From an uncultured Bacteroidota bacterium (GTDB lineage Bacteria; Bacteroidota; Bacteroidia; Bacteroidales; UBA12481): DNA of 6,373 nt. The stretch spans positions 1-6,373 of the forward strand of contig CAILAQ010000350.1 in assembly GCA_903832165.1 (NCBI GenBank), in the 5' to 3' direction. The notes under the pieces are model-generated. The model saw only the letters and a list, made by a program, of their open reading frames with translations. It was not told the origin of the DNA and ran no database searches. Positions 1 through 5,416 of this stretch are shown here, piece by piece. The position numbers and the translations under genes were made by a program. Position 1 is the first letter of the stretch. Each line of letters opens with the position of its first letter.

Positions 1-469
1 CCAGGTCATATACACCGGCACTGTGCTGCATGAGCTGCTCAATAGTTATCTGTTTTTTATAGGGAATATCCCATGCGCCTGTAGAAGGTACATAACTGAT
101 ATTGCTTCCCGGTATGTTGCCGGTGATCTTATCCTTGATATTCAGCCAGCCATCTTCCTGCATGTTCAGTATGGCCGCAGAAGTTATGTTCTTTGTATTA
201 CTCGCGAAACGAAAATAAGTGTCCCGGGTGAGGGGCACCTCATTGTCCGGCACCGATGAAACAAAGATTTCTTCGGTAGGTGTGGTAATTAAAATATTCA
301 GGGAGGGTATCCTTTTCCCGGAAGTGTTTTCCAGGGCCTGCCTCAGGCTATCCACCACATTAAAAACCTTCTTATAATTTTCAGATTCAATAGCTTCCTT
401 TTTACATCCGATGGTCAGAATGGTAATTGCCAGGGAAATAAATGCGAAAATCTTTCCAGTTTTTATCAT
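1..469 (-). CDS. Serine hydrolase of the beta-lactamase/class C PBP family, lipoprotein (3' end outside window)
   Basis: The reading frame runs leftward from ATG at 469 and leaves the window at base 1, so 156 N-terminal residues are visible. Residues 1-21 form a hydrophobic signal ending in a relaxed lipobox (LTIGC, Cys22) followed by KKE, so the product is probably a lipoprotein. Residues 86-107 read FRFASNTKNITSAAIL, then NMQEDGW. This is the family's SxxK active-site block, with Ser90 as the expected acylated nucleophile and Lys93 as the general base. It is followed by ITIEQLMQHSAG (141-152), the counterpart of the usual 'LLxHTSG' segment. Members (Pfam PF00144) act as periplasmic esterases, D-alanyl peptidases or amidases; the substrate cannot be read here. 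The YxN and HxG motifs should lie beyond base 1. An in-frame TAG at 494-496 with no intervening ATG fixes the start. It lies 39 bases downstream of the 509-1492 gene on the same strand, so co-transcription is likely. Confidence 0.85.
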   Translation of the reverse strand, partial: MIKTGKIFAFISLAITILTIGCKKEAIESENYKKVFNVVDSLRQALENTSGKRIPSLNILITTPTEEIFVSSVPDNEVPLTRDTYFRFASNTKNITSAAILNMQEDGWLNIKDKITGNIPGSNISYVPSTGAWDIPYKKQITIEQLMQHSAGVYDL

Positions 470-508
470 TTTCTGAATATTAAGTGTAGGTGGCTATGAT
501 TTTGTCTC

Positions 509-1492
509 CTATTTCTTCCGGACGAATTTGTAATACCAGTTATTCTGATATTGAATGATCAGTGAATCCTGGTCCAGCTTAGTCAGATCGTAATCCGTAA
601 AGAGCTTAGCAAGCATCGGCTCCACATAAATCTTTTTGTGCAGCGAAAGGTCATCTGTCCAATACCAGTATCCCGAGGAGGCTTCAGCTACATGGTCCTT
701 TTCATAGGAGGTGGTCAGTATCCCGAAATCCTCAAGTACCATAGCTAAATGATAAGGGGTTTTGTAAACCTCCTTTGTCCAGGTAGGTGGTCCATAGTGG
801 GAATAGTGACTCTGATAAGTCTGCGAGGTTAGCGTATCACCAGTATATTTAAAAAATACCGAGTCGTTGGTTTTTTGCAGAAATTCTGTCATCACCCATG
901 TTCCCAAAATTTCTGACGGGTACTGGGGAACTGTTTTTTCAATGACCTGATTTTCAGGCAAGGGGTTGCCGGTTCTGATGAAACGAACCCTCATGTACAT
1001 AGACCAGGCGCCCATTGCCTGACGGACTTCAACCTCCAGCTCACTCCCGGTTAGTTTGATGACTTTGAAAACTTCCACCATGTCACCGCCCCAGAACCGC
1101 ATGCGGATTTTCAGCAAAGATTTTGAGTAGGAGGAGCTTAACCATTTCCAGTTTGCCGTGTATCTGAGCGTATCATTGTTCCAGTAATCCTCCCCGGCAA
1201 CCAGTTCATCATAGGAGAAGGTATCCCCCTGGATGTTGAGGAACAGATGGCCATTTTTTGTGTAAGGGTCCCTTTTTCTGTCCCGATATTCAATGATCAG
1301 CCCGTTTTCGAATTTCTGAGCTGTATCGTTGCCCATGATCTTTACCCCATCAACCAGTTGCCAGTTTCCCGGCAGGCAACTGTAGCAAATGGCAGATTCC
1401 TTATCGGTGGGCAAATCCTTCCTGCAACCGGCCGCGAATAAAATGATCGATAACCAGAAGAATATTTTAATTCGGATGTTTTGCATTTTCAT
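509..1492 (-). CDS. Lipoprotein with two lipocalin-like domains, function unknown
   Basis: The predicted product has 327 residues. The ATG at 1492 gives a short basic N-terminus (MKMQNIRIK), a hydrophobic stretch and a good lipobox (LFAAGC, Cys23) followed by RKD. An in-frame ATG at 1510 adds six residues and cannot be excluded; ATG at 1486 also exists. The mature part looks like two related halves. The first runs from LPGNWQLVDG (40-49) to MYMRVRFIR (165-173). The second runs from ILGTWVMTEF (195-204) to NWYYKFVRK (318-326). Each begins with a G-x-W strand and ends with a 'Lt..sL.i' strand followed by an aromatic/basic strand, which is the pattern of Bacteroidota lipocalin-like lipoproteins. 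The assignment to that fold is inference from pattern only. No catalytic residues are evident, and a ligand-binding or envelope role is possible. It sits upstream of the serine hydrolase gene in the same orientation and may be expressed with it. Confidence 0.75.
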   Translation of the reverse strand: MKMQNIRIKIFFWLSIILFAAGCRKDLPTDKESAICYSCLPGNWQLVDGVKIMGNDTAQKFENGLIIEYRDRKRDPYTKNGHLFLNIQGDTFSYDELVAGEDYWNNDTLRYTANWKWLSSSYSKSLLKIRMRFWGGDMVEVFKVIKLTGSELEVEVRQAMGAWSMYMRVRFIRTGNPLPENQVIEKTVPQYPSEILGTWVMTEFLQKTNDSVFFKYTGDTLTSQTYQSHYSHYGPPTWTKEVYKTPYHLAMVLEDFGILTTSYEKDHVAEASSGYWYWTDDLSLHKKIYVEPMLAKLFTDYDLTKLDQDSLIIQYQNNWYYKFVRKK

Positions 1493-1619
1493 CGTAAAAG
1501 TACAGAACATTTAAATCTTTGATTCCTAAAATATTTCGCCATGTCCCCCAATATATTAAGCTGAATCTAAACTTTATGGAGGCCAACTTGTTACATTTTA
1601 AACACCTAAAAACAGAATC

Positions 1620-2096
1620 ATGAAAAAGAATTTCTTTCTGACAGCATCACTTGCAATCTTCTTTTCGTTGATGTTTTGCTCATTACCGGCGCAAACAACT
1701 TCCGGCACAGTTAAAGGAGAAATCAGTGAAGCAGTAAAATTATGGAATACGGTATGTAAAGCCGGAAATACAAACCAATTGATGTCCCTGTATGACAATT
1801 CTGAAAACATCATGTTAGTGGGTTCCGACAGTGCGGAAATCTGGAAAGGTAAAGATCAGATCAAGGGGCATGTAATTGAAGTTTTTGCACATAGCAGTTT
1901 TTATTGGGAAATGAACCGGGTTGATATTGATAGCAATGGTGATACGGCCTGGGCAGTTGTCGACGGAACCATGGTGATAAAAACCGATACCGGAGAAACC
2001 ATGAAAACACCATATCGGTTCACCAATATTTACGTTAAGCGAAATGGCACCTGGAAGTTGAAGATTTTTCACGGTTCGATCCCCAAAGCAGGATAA
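1620..2096 (+). CDS. Secreted SnoaL/NTF2-like domain protein
   Basis: The product has 158 residues. A Sec signal occupies about residues 1-24 (MKKNFF, hydrophobic core, SLPA-QT cleavage site). Cys20 does not sit in a lipobox, so signal peptidase I cleavage is more likely than lipidation. Residues 33-155 fit the NTF2-like/SnoaL_3 or DUF4440 pattern: a helix with EAVKLWNTVCKAGN; 'LMSLYDNSENIMLVGSD' (the 'y.dd.v.v.p.g' region); 'WKGKDQIKGHV' (the 'G.eai...' segment); and strands ending in 'YRFTNIYVKRNGTWKLKIFH', the typical C-terminal 'R.T.v..k.dG.WKi..~H' signature. Families of this fold include ketosteroid isomerase-like enzymes and many non-enzymatic binding proteins; no reaction can be assigned. 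The A-rich leader lacks a Shine-Dalgarno, as is usual in Bacteroidota. The HabA-like membrane gene follows after 27 bases, so the two are likely co-transcribed. Confidence 0.85.
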   Translation: MKKNFFLTASLAIFFSLMFCSLPAQTTSGTVKGEISEAVKLWNTVCKAGNTNQLMSLYDNSENIMLVGSDSAEIWKGKDQIKGHVIEVFAHSSFYWEMNRVDIDSNGDTAWAVVDGTMVIKTDTGETMKTPYRFTNIYVKRNGTWKLKIFHGSIPKAG

Positions 2097-2123
2097 CGCC
2101 CACATTTCTAAAATAAAATCGAA

Positions 2124-2585
2124 ATGGAATTTACAAGACGCAAAAAAAAGCAGTCTGATCAGCTGCTCTTTCTCGGGGTTCTCTTGTTTTTATTTGGATT
2201 ACTCATTGGCATATTTGTTCCGATGATGAAAAATCCAAGAATGGGACTTTCTGCTCATCTCGAAGGGCTTATGAATGGAATGTTTTTAGTCCTGCTGGGA
2301 CTTTTCTGGAATAAACTTCTACTAAATAACAAATGGTTAGCCACTGCATTCTGGCTGACTCTTTATGGTTCTTTCGCAAACTTTGTGGCGGTATCGATTT
2401 CAGCCATGACCGGAGCCGGAAAAATGATGCCTATAGCGGGCGGCAAGGAAGGCGCTTCATTTGTTGAAGGACTGATTTCATTTCTTCTTGTTTCGCTTTC
2501 TCTTGCAATGGTTTTTGTTTGTCTGATCTTACTCTCAGGACTTATAAGATACATAAGGCAGCAGGCTGATTTTAACAGGAACTAA
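2124..2585 (+). CDS. Integral membrane protein resembling hydroxylaminobenzene mutase (HabA family)
   Basis: The product has 153 residues with a basic N-terminus (RRKKK) and four hydrophobic segments at about 14-33, 46-66, 71-96 and 113-142. Conserved-looking blocks are KNPRMGLSAHLEGLMNGMF (36-54), LYGSFANFVAV (80-90), GAGKMMPIAGG (97-107) and FLLVSLSLAM (120-129). These resemble my recollection of the HabA/HabB family, small membrane proteins whose founding member in Pseudomonas pseudoalcaligenes rearranges hydroxylaminobenzene to 2-aminophenol. Relatives in many genomes carry vague labels. The length matches that family, and family membership is more secure than the mutase activity: no nitroarene reductase or aminophenol dioxygenase gene is nearby. 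The gene follows the SnoaL-like gene by 27 bases in the same direction and converges on the histidine kinase gene, with only 10 bases between the two stop codons. Confidence 0.72.
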   Translation: MEFTRRKKKQSDQLLFLGVLLFLFGLLIGIFVPMMKNPRMGLSAHLEGLMNGMFLVLLGLFWNKLLLNNKWLATAFWLTLYGSFANFVAVSISAMTGAGKMMPIAGGKEGASFVEGLISFLLVSLSLAMVFVCLILLSGLIRYIRQQADFNRN

Positions 2586-2611
2586 CCGCTGCCGTTCAAA
2601 CCGGCAGGCGG
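2586..2611. terminator. GC-rich hairpin at the convergent gene junction, possible bidirectional terminator
   Basis: CCGCTGCCG (2586-2594) can pair with CGGCA plus GCGG (2602-2606 and 2608-2611) with a single bulged G at 2607. This gives a nine-pair, almost entirely GC stem with a seven-base loop. It begins directly after the HabA-like stop codon. The kinase stop codon (2596-2598, minus strand) lies in the loop. No clean U-tract follows on the plus strand. On the minus strand the following bases (TTAGTTCCTGTTAAAA) are moderately T-rich. The structure is seen directly; its terminator role is inferred from its place between convergent genes with a 10-base gap. Confidence 0.45.
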
Positions 2612-3963
2612 ATGAGGAATTCAGTGTATTCACCCTCGCGGGTATCCACCTTTAGTTCGCCGCCGCAGCCCTTGGTAATGATATCAAAGCTGAGCGAGAG
2701 CCCCAGACCGGTTCCTTCGCCCGAGGGTTTGGTGGTAAAAAAGGGCTGGTAAATCTTGTCGACGATCCCAGCCGGGATCCCGGTGCCGTTATCGCGAATC
2801 CGGATCTCAACATGCTTCCCGTGTTTTTTGGTTACTACCGAAACCTCCGGTTCATAGGGTACGGCATCCTTATCTCCGGCAATTACCTCCAACCTCTTTT
2901 TATTTACCGCATAAAAGGCATTCGTGAAGAGGTTCAGCAACACTCTTCCTAAATCCTGAGGAATAACGTTTACCTGTCCGATATGCTGATCAAAGTCGTT
3001 CACCAGCCTTGCGTTAAAGGATTTGTCCTTTGCTCGCAGCCCGTGGTAACTTAGTCGCAGGTATTCATCAGCCAGGGCATTGATATTGGTCGGCTCCTTG
3101 GTTCCGGTGCCGGTCCGGCTGTGCAGAAGCATTCCCTTCACCGTGGCATCGGCACGCTTCCCATGCTGGTTGATCTTCTGAAGGTTTCCCAGGATATCGT
3201 TGGCAATCGCTATGGCATCCTCCGGATTGCCCCGGGTCAGTTCTTCCTGCATCTCGACCACCAGTTCAAGGCTCAGTTCTGAAAAGTTGTTTACGAAATT
3301 CAGCGGGTTCTGGATCTCATGGGCGATACCCGCTGTAAGCTCTCCGAGGGAGGCCATTTTTTCTGATTGTATCAGCTGGGTCTGGGCGTTACGAAGCTCT
3401 GCCAGCGTGTGTTCCAGTTCCTCTTTCTGTTGGGTCAGTTCTACCGTCCGTTCGGTCACCATCACTTCCAGTTCCACTTTTCGCTGGGCGATGGCCCGGT
3501 TCAGTTCATCTTCCTTCTGCCGCTGAACCCGCTCCTTCTCTGTCGCTTTGAGTTGCCTGTTCTGGGTAAACCAGATGGCCGCCATCCACATGTAGGAGAG
3601 CAATCGTGCACTCTTGAAGTAACTTTCGTAGCCGGTGAAAAATTCGGGCGCGATAACCACGGTCAGGTCGGCAACAAGGGCTATGGCAACATAAGGGATG
3701 AAAGCGAGCGCGAACATGCGCAGTCTCCGGAGCTCGCTATTCTTGAGGATAAAGGCAACCTGGGAAATGAGCCAGGCGTGCCAGATCCAGCGAGTTACAC
3801 TGTCCCCCTCTGCTATTCCACCTACGACAAACAGGAGTATGGAAAATCCCAGTGCATAGCGCATCAGCCTTTCCATCTGCTTCAGCTCGTTGGCCTTGCC
3901 ATACCTGCGCAGGCGCTCCAATACGATGATGCTGATTATAAACGCGGCAAAGGGAGTCGACAT
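2596..3963 (-). CDS. Membrane-bound sensor histidine kinase
   Basis: The product has 455 residues. The N-terminal third is a membrane sensor with hydrophobic segments at about 4-17, 33-51, 60-74, 82-105 and 118-133 and no large periplasmic domain. A charged heptad-like coiled coil (about 138-200) links it to the kinase core. The core holds the H-box GIAHEIQNPLNFVNNF with phospho-acceptor His215, the N-box NLFTNAFYAV (Asn348), the G1 box DNGTGI (Asp391), the F-box IYQPFFTTK and the G2 box GTGLGLS (417-423). All catalytic motifs are intact, so it should autophosphorylate and pass phosphate to a response regulator. None is encoded in this window, making it an orphan here. The signal cannot be deduced. 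A consensus Bacteroidota promoter lies just upstream and supports the ATG at 3963. The gene is visibly richer in G+C (two 60-base lines counted at 50-53%) than the next gene rightward (one line at 33%). Confidence 0.95.
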   Translation of the reverse strand: MSTPFAAFIISIIVLERLRRYGKANELKQMERLMRYALGFSILLFVVGGIAEGDSVTRWIWHAWLISQVAFILKNSELRRLRMFALAFIPYVAIALVADLTVVIAPEFFTGYESYFKSARLLSYMWMAAIWFTQNRQLKATEKERVQRQKEDELNRAIAQRKVELEVMVTERTVELTQQKEELEHTLAELRNAQTQLIQSEKMASLGELTAGIAHEIQNPLNFVNNFSELSLELVVEMQEELTRGNPEDAIAIANDILGNLQKINQHGKRADATVKGMLLHSRTGTGTKEPTNINALADEYLRLSYHGLRAKDKSFNARLVNDFDQHIGQVNVIPQDLGRVLLNLFTNAFYAVNKKRLEVIAGDKDAVPYEPEVSVVTKKHGKHVEIRIRDNGTGIPAGIVDKIYQPFFTTKPSGEGTGLGLSLSFDIITKGCGGELKVDTREGEYTEFLIRLPV

Positions 3964-3994
3964 GTACGGTTTCGGTTCAAGTAGCTAATTACAT

Positions 3995-4024
3995 CAAAAT
4001 TAAGATGTTTTCCCGTTTATTCAA
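3995..4024 (-). promoter_or_regulatory. Bacteroidota-type promoter for the histidine kinase gene
   Basis: On the minus strand, TTG (4024-4022) is followed after exactly 19 bases by TAATTTTG (4002-3995). This matches the Bacteroidota primary sigma factor consensus of TTG at -33 and TAnnTTTG at -7. The expected transcription start is near 3988-3990, giving a leader of about 25 bases before the kinase ATG at 3963. It is the only site in the window where both elements match with correct spacing. Confidence 0.7.
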
Positions 4025-4269
4025 GTTTTAACTTTGGAATTGATAAAACTCCAGGTTAGCCCGACTGCATTATTCCTGCAGATATTCCGGACCAAGCTGT
4101 TACAATCGGAGGCGCAGGCACTTTGCCTTGGTTATAAAGCATTTATGAGTTTGAGAAAATAAATAGTATTTTTAAAAATGAACCTTTGCCTAATTCAGAC
4201 TCCGGATATTGGGAGCAAGTCAAATTAATAGCAGACAGTTATAAACCAACCAATCTTAAACCAAAATCT
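4025..4269. other. Non-coding stretch upstream of the small exported protein gene
   Basis: With the kinase promoter region (3964-4024) this makes a 306-base stretch between divergent genes. I see no supportable gene in it. A plus-strand TAACTTTG at 4029-4036 matches the -7 consensus but has no TTG at the right distance. TATTTTTA at 4167-4174 matches seven of eight bases and its nearest TTG is too close. The promoter of the 4270 gene is therefore unresolved. The stretch 4163-4269 is strongly A-rich just before the ATG, as usual for Bacteroidota leaders. Confidence 0.5.
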
Positions 4270-4725
4270 ATGAAAAAATTACTTTTCCTTTTAGTTTTAG
4301 GGGTTGTTATCACTTTTTCACATCCGCGTCAAACCCAAGCCCAATGGTACAAATCGTACGGGGTAACAAGCATTAATGAACTTACAAAAGATCAATGTGC
4401 AACTGCATTGGGTAATGTGAAAAAGAGTAAAAGTGAAACTATAGGAATTTTTGCGGGCGGAGGAATGCTATTGCTTCTTGGCAGCATAGTTCCCGTTCGT
4501 TCCGGGTGGAATAATATTGTACCCGGAATCGTAAAAGGCATGTCAATATATGCAGGTGGATGTTTAATAGTCTGCGGAGTTTTATCTTTAGTTAATAGTT
4601 CGATAAGAGAAGCCCGGATCAAAAAGGTATTAACCAGGTTCCCTGTGCAGGTTTCACTATCACCGCATTTCAGTGAATATCTTCATCATTACAATGTGGG
4701 GTTGTCGATGGCAGTATTATTTTAA
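4270..4725 (+). CDS. Small exported or membrane protein, function unknown
   Basis: The product has 151 residues from ATG at 4270. The frame stays open upstream to a TTG at 4186, but those 28 residues would precede an obvious signal peptide, so the ATG is preferred. Residues 1-24 are a Sec signal (MKKLLFLLVLGVVI, cleavage near TQA-QW). The mature start QWYKSYGVTSINELTKDQ (25-42) resembles a recurrent Bacteroidota pattern ('YGV.dInelt.eQ') seen in hypothetical proteins with two helices. Two hydrophobic, Gly-rich segments follow at about 56-73 (FAGGGMLLLLGSIVPV) and 87-109 (GIVKGMSIYAGG onward). The last 30 residues are amphipathic and end in an aromatic residue (VGLSMAVLF), slightly like a beta-strand end, though the protein is too small for a typical barrel. 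I do not recognise a function. It converges on the cupin gene with a 35-base gap and has no obvious terminator. Confidence 0.75.
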   Translation: MKKLLFLLVLGVVITFSHPRQTQAQWYKSYGVTSINELTKDQCATALGNVKKSKSETIGIFAGGGMLLLLGSIVPVRSGWNNIVPGIVKGMSIYAGGCLIVCGVLSLVNSSIREARIKKVLTRFPVQVSLSPHFSEYLHHYNVGLSMAVLF

Positions 4726-4760
4726 ACTGATCGATAATCAAACAACTTCAGGTTTTTCGC

Positions 4761-5147
4761 TCAACCCCGGGTTTTCTCTATCATGTGATTGATTACATGA
4801 GTGTGCTCATTCTGAGGGCTAAACATGACAATCTCCGCATCTTTCGTGACTAAAACATTATGCCCGGATGGCCAGTAAAACAGATCACTCGCGTTGACAG
4901 TTTCCTGAATACCTTCAGCATCAGTGGTAATAAGTTGGCCACTCAGGAGGTATCCCCAATGAGGGCACTGGCATAAATTCCCTTCAAGTCCCTGGAAAAG
5001 AGGGGTTGTATCTACTCCTGCAGAAAGGCTGAAGTATTCACCGCTTATCTTGCCTAAGCCGGTTGCATCACCGAAATCGGTTCTCTGACGGAGAATCGCA
5101 CCAGGTATTGCCATTTTGACTTCGATATTTTCTTTTGCAATTTTCAT
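4761..5147 (-). CDS. Single-domain cupin protein with CQCPHWG motif
   Basis: The product has 128 residues with no signal peptide, so it is probably cytoplasmic, unlike its neighbours. The central part reads as a small cupin barrel. LCQCPHWGYLLSGQL (58-72) occupies the place of cupin motif 1, whose usual HxH is replaced by Cys59, Cys61 and His63. DLFYWPSGHNVLV (88-100) is motif 2 with the conserved PxGH (His96). The C-terminal tail carries His115, His117 and His121. These residues could bind a metal, but that is inference. The family looks like a conserved, uncharacterised cupin group and I cannot assign a reaction. The start is decided by a strong Shine-Dalgarno seven bases before ATG at 5147. 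The gene is monocistronic, convergent with the 4270 gene and divergent from the repeat lipoprotein. Confidence 0.85.
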   Translation of the reverse strand: MKIAKENIEVKMAIPGAILRQRTDFGDATGLGKISGEYFSLSAGVDTTPLFQGLEGNLCQCPHWGYLLSGQLITTDAEGIQETVNASDLFYWPSGHNVLVTKDAEIVMFSPQNEHTHVINHMIEKTRG

Positions 5148-5154
5148 AATTATT

Positions 5155-5160
5155 CCTCCA
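5155..5160 (-). promoter_or_regulatory. Strong Shine-Dalgarno of the cupin gene
   Basis: On the minus strand TGGAGG is followed by seven bases (AATAATT) and then ATG at 5147, a near-ideal Shine-Dalgarno with optimal spacing. No other start in this window has one; the others have A/T-rich leaders typical of Bacteroidota. It fixes the cupin start and is atypical for the phylum. Confidence 0.8.
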
Positions 5161-5230
5161 CTATAAAAATTTAATGGATGCCTTTATTCTGAAATGGACT
5201 CATTGCTGCATCCGCTTAAAGCAATTGGTC

Positions 5231-5252
5231 ATATTGTTCTTACAAACAATAT
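5231..5252. repeat. Perfect 8-bp inverted repeat, operator-like
   Basis: ATATTGTT (5231-5238) and AACAATAT (5245-5252) are perfect inverted copies separated by six bases (CTTACA). The 22-bp dyad lies 83 bases upstream of the cupin ATG and 164 bases upstream of the lipoprotein ATG, in the region shared by both divergent genes. Size and symmetry suit a dimeric helix-turn-helix regulator, but no regulator gene is nearby and the role is inferred. Confidence 0.55.
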
Positions 5253-5308
5253 TTAGAATTGTTTAATCCTGGTTGGAGGTGTATTGGAATGTTGCCGCCA
5301 AAGGATTG

Positions 5309-5337
5309 ATGAAAATTCTGTAAAACCGAATTTTCAT
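5309..5337. repeat. Perfect 10-bp inverted repeat
   Basis: ATGAAAATTC (5309-5318) and GAATTTTCAT (5328-5337) are perfect inverted copies with a nine-base spacer (TGTAAAACC). The element lies 79 bases upstream of the lipoprotein ATG. The stem is AT-rich and lacks a following U-tract, so an operator or AT-rich cruciform is more likely than an intrinsic terminator. Confidence 0.55.
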
Positions 5338-5362
5338 TGCTTCTTCTAAACTTTTCTTATTT

Positions 5363-5394
5363 AGAATCGTTCTTAATAAGGAATTAAGGATTCT
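5363..5394 (+). promoter_or_regulatory. Nested inverted repeat just upstream of the repeat lipoprotein start
   Basis: AGAATC (5363-5368) pairs with GATTCT (5389-5394). Inside it CTTAAT (5372-5377) pairs with ATTAAG (5383-5388) around a five-base loop AAGGA, leaving a three-base bulge GTT (5369-5371) on the left side only. The hairpin ends 22 bases before ATG at 5417. If transcribed it would be a 5'-leader hairpin with twelve base pairs; as DNA it could be an operator. No downstream U-tract is present. Confidence 0.5.
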
Positions 5395-5416
5395 TACAAA
5401 TTTAAAATTGACGACA

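Larger units (their letters stand above)
5237..5400. repeat. Two pairs of short direct repeats in the cupin/lipoprotein intergenic region
   Basis: TTCTTACAAA occurs at 5237-5246 and again identically at 5391-5400. TATTTAGAATTGTT at 5250-5263 recurs as TATTTAGAATCGTT at 5358-5371, with 13 of 14 bases matching. The order of the two words is reversed between the copies. They overlap the inverted repeats at 5231-5252 and 5363-5394. Repeated protein-binding words or a partial duplication are both possible. Confidence 0.5.

Noticed and set aside
23..259. Plus-strand open frame opposite the serine hydrolase gene
   Set aside because: The minus strand carries an SxxK hydrolase with a lipoprotein signal over the same bases, and the plus-strand translation has no recognisable features.
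1511..1619. Promoters for the divergent pair at 1492 and 1620 (TACATTTT at 1592-1599 plus; TATATTGG at 1548-1555 minus)
   Set aside because: Each is one base off TAnnTTTG and neither has a TTG element at 17-23 bases upstream, so they do not meet the standard met by the kinase promoter.
2764..2779. Inverted repeat GATCCC-AGCC-GGGATC inside the kinase gene
   Set aside because: It falls on codons for the conserved GIPAGIVD segment after the G1 box and is best explained by coding constraint.
3367..3984. Long plus-strand open frame of about 205 codons opposite the kinase N-terminal half
   Set aside because: It is antisense to a kinase gene with clear motifs and membrane segments, and its translation shows no domain or signal pattern. 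It is a by-product of the G+C-richer kinase sequence.
4034..4162. Open plus-strand stretch of about 42 codons in the kinase/small protein spacer
   Set aside because: It has no ATG near its beginning, only a TTG, and no recognisable protein pattern; it appears to be chance.
4178..4228. Possible 16-codon leader peptide (ATG at 4178) before the small exported protein gene
   Set aside because: It has no ribosome binding site, no run of regulatory codons and no attenuator hairpin after it.
4729..4776. Possible terminator between the convergent small-protein and cupin genes (TGAT/ATCA and ACCC/GGGT pairs)
   Set aside because: The stems are only four bases long, and the ACCCCGGGT pairing leaves too small a loop to fold well.
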